The notes under the pieces were generated by a model, which saw nothing but the letters and a program-made list of their open reading frames with translations, was not told the origin of the DNA and searched no databases. A program made the position numbers and the translations under genes. From Chitinophaga japonensis (lineage in GTDB: Bacteria > Bacteroidota > Bacteroidia > Chitinophagales > Chitinophagaceae), in the NCBI RefSeq assembly GCF_007830125.1, contig NZ_VLLG01000005.1, forward strand, positions 434,001 through 498,000: 64,000 nucleotides of DNA, written 5' to 3'. Shown piece by piece: positions 58,506 through 64,000 of the stretch. Each line of letters opens with the position of its first letter. Positions within the stretch are counted from its first letter, which is position 1.

Positions 58506-61079
58506 CTATTCCTGCAAACCGGCCTGTGTAAAAAGCTCCTCTTTGTGGAACAACAGCCTTTTATCTCCTTGTGCATTTACTCTAAAATATCCGGCGTTCT
58601 CAATAAGCAGGGCCTCCGACTTACCCTCCGCGTGGTCTGTATCAATATTGATCACTTTCCCATTATAATGCATACTGATCGTATCCGCAACAATTGTATG
58701 TCCGGTAACAATGCGATTTACATCAAACTTATCCAATGTCCGCTCCACCTGCTTCAGTTCAGCTTTATAAATCGTATCTCCATTGGTCAATATCTTTTTC
58801 CAGCGGTCCTGGTAATACAACCTGTACCAAAACGGGGAAGTCCTGGGATCAAAGATAATGGCTATATCTTTCTCCAACATATTCCCCTTTAGGCTGTCTT
58901 TGTTATAGTCATAATAAAAACGCGCACGCTGATTTATTTGGTCAATAGAAAGCGGCAACCTGTTTACAGCGTCACTGATCCCTGCGTGAACAAACAGTAC
59001 ATCCCCAATCTTTTCCACAATATTCTTGGTGCGCAACCATTTCCCCAATTCTGTGTTCTTTCCATAAAGGTCCGGATAAGACAAGCCGAGTCGCTTTGCA
59101 TTTTTTTGATACTTTTCTTCCACATACCGGAAGTCCCCGCTGAGGTTCATAATTTCATGGTTTCCCAATATAAAATGCACATGCCCACCCGCGGCCTCCG
59201 CTTTCTCCTCCAAAGAATAAATCAACCATAATACTTCAGTAACCTGTTGTCCTCTGTCAAAAAAATCTCCTACGCAAACCAAATGCCCATCGCCAAATGA
59301 CCAGTTATAGTCTTCATCAATTACCCCGTTGTGCTGTAGTAACTTTCTGAATGCACTAAAATCGCCTTCGATATCTGATACCACGAAGAGTTTATCGGCC
59401 CGTGGGTAACTCGCCCGTTGGACCTCATGCGCCATTTTGATTGGAACATTGAATGCCCTACCCACCTGGTCACCGTTAACGCTCAATATCCGCCGGGAAG
59501 AAGGTTCCAATACTTCTGAAACAATACCAGACGGGGAGATTGAATAGGATGTGACAGTATCTGACCTGTGGAATACATAAGGACCATCATGCGCCAATAG
59601 TAATTGCCGGCGAATCAACTGCACCAACCGTTGCCCCCCGTCATCACGGGGATCAGGCAATGGATTTGCAGCAATATTTCCCCAAGAGTCCAATAAATAC
59701 AGTTTGGGAAATGAAGTAACGTTAAATGCCTTCAACATAGGATGCTCGGTGCCAAGGCCGGCGGTATACAGGTTAATCCCCTTTCCGGTGGTATACTTCC
59801 CTTCCGCCAGGCTCTTCGTCCACCGATCCACCCGCTTATCCGCAGAAACGCTGATAAATACAACATTGCTATCACCTTCAAAAGTCTCCTCCACCTTTTT
59901 CATCGCCCGCGTCATCTGCACGCAACCTTTACAACCTGTAAACCAAAAATCCATAATGGCTATCTTCCCGGCAACTCTATCTTTTGTAAAGAGATGGCCC
60001 TTCATATCCACAAGGGAAAAATCGGGTGCTGGCATTCCGTCCCTTAAGGACCTTGCTTTCCTCTCATATTGCCTGACCCACTTTTTAAATGCAGGATATC
60101 CGGGCTGCAGGTAATAATCAGCAAGCAATGTTTCGGTCTCGGGTACAAACCCTATTTCCTTTATGGTTTCGTAAGTCAATAAAAATGCGAGCAATTTCTC
60201 CCGTACTACTCCTTTATATTTTTCCTTTGCCTCGGAATAATACAGCAATCTACGCTTAGCATCTGTGTTCAGACTGTCGTGGTCAATATTAAACAAGAAT
60301 CTCCTGAACACTTCCGCTCTATTAAAGGTGTACAGATATGCCGCACGATCCAGGTTAGTTGACAGCGAGCGTGCCCACTTCGCGGGGGCGCTATAAAAGG
60401 TAGAATCATATATCTCTGCCAGATCGGGTCCGGTTATGCCGGAGCCTTTAAGCGTCTCCCTATTGGTCCAAAACAGGTCCAGCCGGTCACTCTCTATAGT
60501 TATAATAGTATTAGCCTTTATGCGTTCATAGGCAAATGCCGAAATGCGGTTCCTGTAGCTTTCGATAAGCGGCAGCACTACATCCAACTGTCTACTGAAG
60601 TAGGTATTCCATTTGAAATAATCTTCCAGGGAGTTCACCGAAAACAAAAATGACTTCGATGGTCGAACGATGCGATTCTTAAGCATTTCTATTCCCAGGA
60701 GCAGATCAAACTTTGCTGCACCTCTTCCCGAAAAAACTGTATTCCCATCTTTACGAGATACTTTAATGTGATCCCCGGGTTCTGCCAAAAACGTAATACC
60801 TTTCTTACCTAAAAAAGGAGAAGAGAATAATAACACGGGATCATCTGAATGGAGCGTCCACTTTACGTTGTCCTTCAATACGCTTTCCTTTACTGTTTTC
60901 CATTCAGGTGTTCCAACATAATTCACTTCAACAAACCTCAGGTCTGTTTCGTTACCGGTAAATGCTACAGGCATTTTTCCTTCGATAACAATAGTGCCCG
61001 ATTGACGGCTATATGCCCATTCCGCCGTAAAACCATATCCTCCAAATATTGCGAATAAAATAACTAATCTACACTTCAT
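58506..61079 (-). CDS. Exported TlpA-like thioredoxin / Shewanella-like phosphatase fusion
   Basis: 857 aa. Signal-like N-terminus (MKCRLVILFAIFGGYGFTAEWA), a beta/helical N-terminal part (to about 345, DUF4369-TlpA style), a TlpA/AhpC thioredoxin domain (~350-495, active site GCKGC with Cys383 and Cys386, and the cis-Pro loop SFPKLYLLDSWG) and a metallophosphatase domain (~560-845). The latter has SDIEGD (568-573; the usual His is Glu), GDFFDRG (604-610), GNHEIMNLSGDFRYV (639-653), FVHAG (696-700) and TGHT (792-795), the pattern of Shewanella-like/PPP-type phosphatases. Predicted periplasmic. It follows susD by 11 bp. The fusion itself is unusual. Confidence 0.85.
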   Translation of the reverse strand: MKCRLVILFAIFGGYGFTAEWAYSRQSGTIVIEGKMPVAFTGNETDLRFVEVNYVGTPEWKTVKESVLKDNVKWTLHSDDPVLLFSSPFLGKKGITFLAEPGDHIKVSRKDGNTVFSGRGAAKFDLLLGIEMLKNRIVRPSKSFLFSVNSLEDYFKWNTYFSRQLDVVLPLIESYRNRISAFAYERIKANTIITIESDRLDLFWTNRETLKGSGITGPDLAEIYDSTFYSAPAKWARSLSTNLDRAAYLYTFNRAEVFRRFLFNIDHDSLNTDAKRRLLYYSEAKEKYKGVVREKLLAFLLTYETIKEIGFVPETETLLADYYLQPGYPAFKKWVRQYERKARSLRDGMPAPDFSLVDMKGHLFTKDRVAGKIAIMDFWFTGCKGCVQMTRAMKKVEETFEGDSNVVFISVSADKRVDRWTKSLAEGKYTTGKGINLYTAGLGTEHPMLKAFNVTSFPKLYLLDSWGNIAANPLPDPRDDGGQRLVQLIRRQLLLAHDGPYVFHRSDTVTSYSISPSGIVSEVLEPSSRRILSVNGDQVGRAFNVPIKMAHEVQRASYPRADKLFVVSDIEGDFSAFRKLLQHNGVIDEDYNWSFGDGHLVCVGDFFDRGQQVTEVLWLIYSLEEKAEAAGGHVHFILGNHEIMNLSGDFRYVEEKYQKNAKRLGLSYPDLYGKNTELGKWLRTKNIVEKIGDVLFVHAGISDAVNRLPLSIDQINQRARFYYDYNKDSLKGNMLEKDIAIIFDPRTSPFWYRLYYQDRWKKILTNGDTIYKAELKQVERTLDKFDVNRIVTGHTIVADTISMHYNGKVINIDTDHAEGKSEALLIENAGYFRVNAQGDKRLLFHKEELFTQAGLQE

Positions 61080-61090
61080 TTGATATTAAT

Positions 61091-62542
61091 TTAGTAGCCG
61101 GAATTTTGAGGCAAACCAGACAAATTGACATCCGTAGCAGGGATAGGGGCAATCGCTTTATTACTCGGATAAATCAACTCCTTTGCAACAGGAATTGATG
61201 CGTCCTCCCGGTATACATTTTTGTTCCACCTGAGCAGGTCAAACATTCTGTGCCCTTCAAATGCAAACTCTTTCCTCCACTCCTTGTGGATAGCATCCAA
61301 GAGGGCTTGCCCGGTACCAATGGTGGCTGGAGCACCGGGATCGGCCCGTTTGCGGACCATGTCAAGAAAAACTCTGGCGCTATCCTCCTGGCTCAGTTTT
61401 GCATACGACTCTGCAGCAACGAGAAACATCTCCGATGAACGAAGTATAGTATGGTAATAAGAAAGCGAGGGAAGGGGAAATCCATCAATAGCTCCGCCGG
61501 GATACTTAGTTACATTCCAGTTTTCCCCATCCTGGGCTACCCACACATTCCTTGCGTCTGCAGGACTCTCCTTTAAAACGGAGGCGATATCACCGGTTGC
61601 AACAAACTGCTGAAAGGAAGGATCAAAATACAACCCTGCGAAATATGTATAATAATTACCGCTTCCGGCGCCACCCCATGCAGGCGGCAATTGGAACAGC
61701 GCCTCCGTTTCCTCCGCAGTGAACAGCTTTGCAGGATAATCCGGCATTTTCATCAAAGGAGTAATTGCCGCCACGGCTGTTGCAAGGTCCTTTGCCGCCT
61801 GAAAATCTCCTTTATAAAGATAGATCCTGGCCAGCAATGCTTTTGCTGCGTTGCCAGTCATCATCAAGACATTGTCACTTCCCGTAGGCAGTAACCGGAT
61901 CGCATCACCAAGATCAGCGATCATATGATCATACACGGCAGCCACAGTGGCTCTGGAGAAAACCTTCGTCCAATCAGAAGAAGTAATATATGGGATCCCT
62001 GGATGTGATGCGTCGGCAGTAAAGTTATAAGGCTGTGAGAATACATTTACCAGGGCGGCATGTACCAAAGCCCTTAAAGCGGATGCCTGCCCTTTCAGGT
62101 TATCAGCCTTTTCTTCATTTTCGGCCCGATACCTGTCTGCAGATTCGATCACAAAACTGCAGTCTCCCGCAATCCTGTAACCGGCAAACCAGGATGGGTT
62201 CATATTCAACCCTTCCGGGCTGATAATATTAGACACCTCTTCGTCGCTTTGCTGCGCCCAACTGTAGTGAGGCATCAATGCATTCGACCCTGTAACAGGC
62301 TTTACATTATCGGCAATCAGATCCGGGTAGATAATTGCATATCCATGATAGAAATATGATGCCAATTCCAGGTAAATCCCATTTAAATAATCCTCCGTTG
62401 TTTTCAGATCAGTAACGTATGACTGCCGGAGCGGATAACTGTTATCAGGAACATTCAGAAAGTCTTTTTTGCAAGCGCCTGCCAAAAGTACCAGTATAAA
62501 CAGCACGTGCCATTTTTTACCTAATACGTTTTTCATTATCAT
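61091..62542 (-). CDS. SusD/RagB-family outer-membrane lipoprotein
   Basis: 483 aa; lipobox AGAC (Cys24). TPR-like SusD fold: KKDFLNVPDNSYPLRQSYVTDLKTTEDYLNGIYLELASYF, LKGQASALRALVHAALVNVFSQPYNF, NAAKALLARIYLYKGDFQAAKDLATAV and the C-terminal LLDAIHKEWRKEFAFEGHRMFDLLRW with IYPSNKAIAPIPATDVNL. It forms the substrate-capturing lid of the SusC transporter encoded directly upstream (20 bp). Substrate unknown; the thioredoxin and phosphatase genes downstream are not typical of glycan loci and rather suggest a peptide. Confidence 0.93.
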   Translation of the reverse strand: MIMKNVLGKKWHVLFILVLLAGACKKDFLNVPDNSYPLRQSYVTDLKTTEDYLNGIYLELASYFYHGYAIIYPDLIADNVKPVTGSNALMPHYSWAQQSDEEVSNIISPEGLNMNPSWFAGYRIAGDCSFVIESADRYRAENEEKADNLKGQASALRALVHAALVNVFSQPYNFTADASHPGIPYITSSDWTKVFSRATVAAVYDHMIADLGDAIRLLPTGSDNVLMMTGNAAKALLARIYLYKGDFQAAKDLATAVAAITPLMKMPDYPAKLFTAEETEALFQLPPAWGGAGSGNYYTYFAGLYFDPSFQQFVATGDIASVLKESPADARNVWVAQDGENWNVTKYPGGAIDGFPLPSLSYYHTILRSSEMFLVAAESYAKLSQEDSARVFLDMVRKRADPGAPATIGTGQALLDAIHKEWRKEFAFEGHRMFDLLRWNKNVYREDASIPVAKELIYPSNKAIAPIPATDVNLSGLPQNSGY

Positions 62543-62562
62543 TTATTAAGACGATTGAGATA

Positions 62563-64000
62563 TTAAAAATTAACATTCAGCCCGCCCGAGAAAGAACGCT
62601 GGCTTGGATATGCATAAAATGTGCTACCCGTCAGGTCTGAATTATCAGGATCCTGCCCCGGAAATTTAGTCCAGAGGGCAAGGTTGTTTCCCTGGACGTA
62701 CACCCTCAACGAGCTCAAGCCTGACCATCCAAGCATGTTTCCGGGAAATGTGTATGATAGCGTTATATTTTTTAGCCGTATATAGTCTCCGTCAAACAGG
62801 TAGCGGGTCGAAAAACGGTCCCCTCCATCGGTATTATTGAGCATTCTCCTGGGATTACTGGCAATATCACCTGGTTTCTGCCAGCGGTCCAAAGCCTGCT
62901 TTACCTGGTTAGCATATGGGTACCGGCCGTCTGTTAACAATGGGTTGGCGAGGGCACTGTTGAATACCTGAAAGCCATATTGATAGTAAAACATTGCGGA
63001 AAGTTCCAGGTTGCCAAAGTTTAATGTACTGGTAACCGCACCAAATCCGTCAGGCTGCGGCTTACCTACGAATTCTCTTATTGCTGCATTATAGTCACTG
63101 GTAGTCTTACCTGTAGAATCGATCCATGTAGGTAATCCATCCGCGGGGTTTACCCCAGCCCATTTTTTTAAATAAAAAGAATTGTAGTTCCTTCCCACTT
63201 CATTTGCCATCTTGTTGTTTACCGTTGCGGCAGAGGGTACATTTGCTTTCGTAAGCTTGTTCTGATTGGCACTCCAGTTCGCGCTCACATTCCATCTGAA
63301 TGTCCCATTCCTTATTATATCCGCTGAAAGGGAAAGCTCTACCCCGCTGTTCTCTATGTTTCCTATATTGGACAAAACACTGTAATAACCCGAGCTTTGG
63401 GGAAGATTTATCCTGGATATGAGGTCGCTGGTATTTCTTTTATAGATATCGGCGGCGACTATAATCCTGTCCTGCAAGAAGCGCGCTTCCAAACCGGCAT
63501 CCCAGGTGAAAGTCTCTTCCCACCTCACATCCGGGTTGCCTGGGCTGGTTCCCGGGTAGACAGCTACATTACCCTGAAAAGTGGATATTTCCAGTATGTC
63601 ATAACGTGTAAGCCGGTCAATGGCGGCAGAGTTCCCGGCTGCACCAATGCTGCCCCTGATCTTTAAGTAGCTCAGCCAGGGAACCTGCTTCATAAATGGT
63701 TCAGAAGTAATTAACCATCCCAATCCTGCAGACCAGTAAGTACCGAACCGCTTTCTGTCACCAAATCGGGAAGAACCGTCCCTTCGCAAACTGGATGAAA
63801 TAAAGTATCTGTCCCTGAACGCGTAATTTGCCTGCCCGAAGAACGATAACAGGGTTTCCCTCGTACTTACTCCACCGTATCGCTGTACGGTAGCTCCCGG
63901 GCTATTTATCTGGTCATAATAGGGAAGCCCCAGTCCTTTAACTGATACAAGCAGGTGCTTCCTGTTCAATACCTGCGCCTCCTGGCCCAATAGTATATTA
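62563..64000 (-). CDS. SusC/RagA-family TonB-linked receptor, C-terminal part
   Basis: The frame is open to the window edge (it reads NILLGQEAQVLNRKHLLVSVKG), so only about 479 of ~1000 residues are here. It has the SusC barrel features: SFFGQANYAFRDRYFISSSLRRDGSSRFGDRKRFGTYWSAGLGWLITSEPFMKQVPWLSYLKIRGSIGAAGNSA, ERRISIN-like IVAADIYKRNTSDLI, and the terminal RLKNITLSYTFPGNM...YVQGNNLALWTKFPGQDPDN...YPSQRSFSGGLNVNF. Outer-membrane import of large ligands with SusD. Confidence 0.94.
   Translation of the reverse strand, partial: NILLGQEAQVLNRKHLLVSVKGLGLPYYDQINSPGATVQRYGGVSTRETLLSFFGQANYAFRDRYFISSSLRRDGSSRFGDRKRFGTYWSAGLGWLITSEPFMKQVPWLSYLKIRGSIGAAGNSAAIDRLTRYDILEISTFQGNVAVYPGTSPGNPDVRWEETFTWDAGLEARFLQDRIIVAADIYKRNTSDLISRINLPQSSGYYSVLSNIGNIENSGVELSLSADIIRNGTFRWNVSANWSANQNKLTKANVPSAATVNNKMANEVGRNYNSFYLKKWAGVNPADGLPTWIDSTGKTTSDYNAAIREFVGKPQPDGFGAVTSTLNFGNLELSAMFYYQYGFQVFNSALANPLLTDGRYPYANQVKQALDRWQKPGDIASNPRRMLNNTDGGDRFSTRYLFDGDYIRLKNITLSYTFPGNMLGWSGLSSLRVYVQGNNLALWTKFPGQDPDNSDLTGSTFYAYPSQRSFSGGLNVNF

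Overview
The window comes from a Bacteroidota chromosome, most likely a Chitinophaga-like member of the Chitinophagaceae. The evidence is a SusC/SusD pair, ECF sigma/FecR cassettes, lipoproteins with DUF4249/DUF1573/DUF2807/DUF4221-type folds, a short (285 aa) primary sigma factor, 465-aa arginine decarboxylase, and several promoters of the Bacteroidota type (TTTG at -33, TAnnTTTG at -7) instead of E. coli boxes. No rRNA, tRNA, CRISPR array, integrase or IS element was seen.

Layout. 1-8.3 kb: start of tpiA coupled to a GlmU-like protein, ribosomal protein L31 type B, YajQ, then a minus-strand envelope cassette (ECF sigma, anti-sigma, DUF4097-like and DUF2807-like exported proteins) and a large TonB-receptor-like barrel with a palindromic operator upstream. 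8.7-25 kb: housekeeping genes (hemerythrin, lgt, bacilliredoxin, Hsp20, arginine decarboxylase, WbqC-like, pyrE, NUDIX, thioesterase, coaD-rsmD-DUF3822, folB, trxB, rpoD). 25-46 kb: threonine aldolase, a secreted M64 peptidase with VCBS/FG-GAP repeats beside an STN-domain protein, valS, a predicted outer-membrane metallopeptidase-propeller-barrel, serine dehydratase, groESL, nusB-DUF1573-yajC, coaE and a SNF2 helicase. 46-51 kb: a GH5 hydrolase, then an ECF sigma factor followed by two FecR-type anti-sigma genes without the usual SusC directly behind them.

51-64 kb is the accessory part and is visibly AT-richer from about 52.7 kb on. An HTH regulator and a kinase-LanC fusion (lanthionine-synthetase-like, but without the lyase domain and without the zinc ligands of the cyclase) face a minus-strand cluster: partial SusC, SusD, an exported thioredoxin-phosphatase fusion, a tiny exported Ser/Thr/Cys-containing peptide framed by RNA hairpins, a beta-propeller-like lipoprotein, a thioredoxin-like lipoprotein, and a paralogue of the phosphatase that has lost nearly all of its metal ligands. 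I read this as a candidate peptide-modification/uptake locus; that assignment is inference.

A second pattern runs through the whole window: intergenic inverted repeats of at least five different sequence families whose arms are all built from degenerate 7-bp units, and most of which abut or contain the stop codon of a gene.
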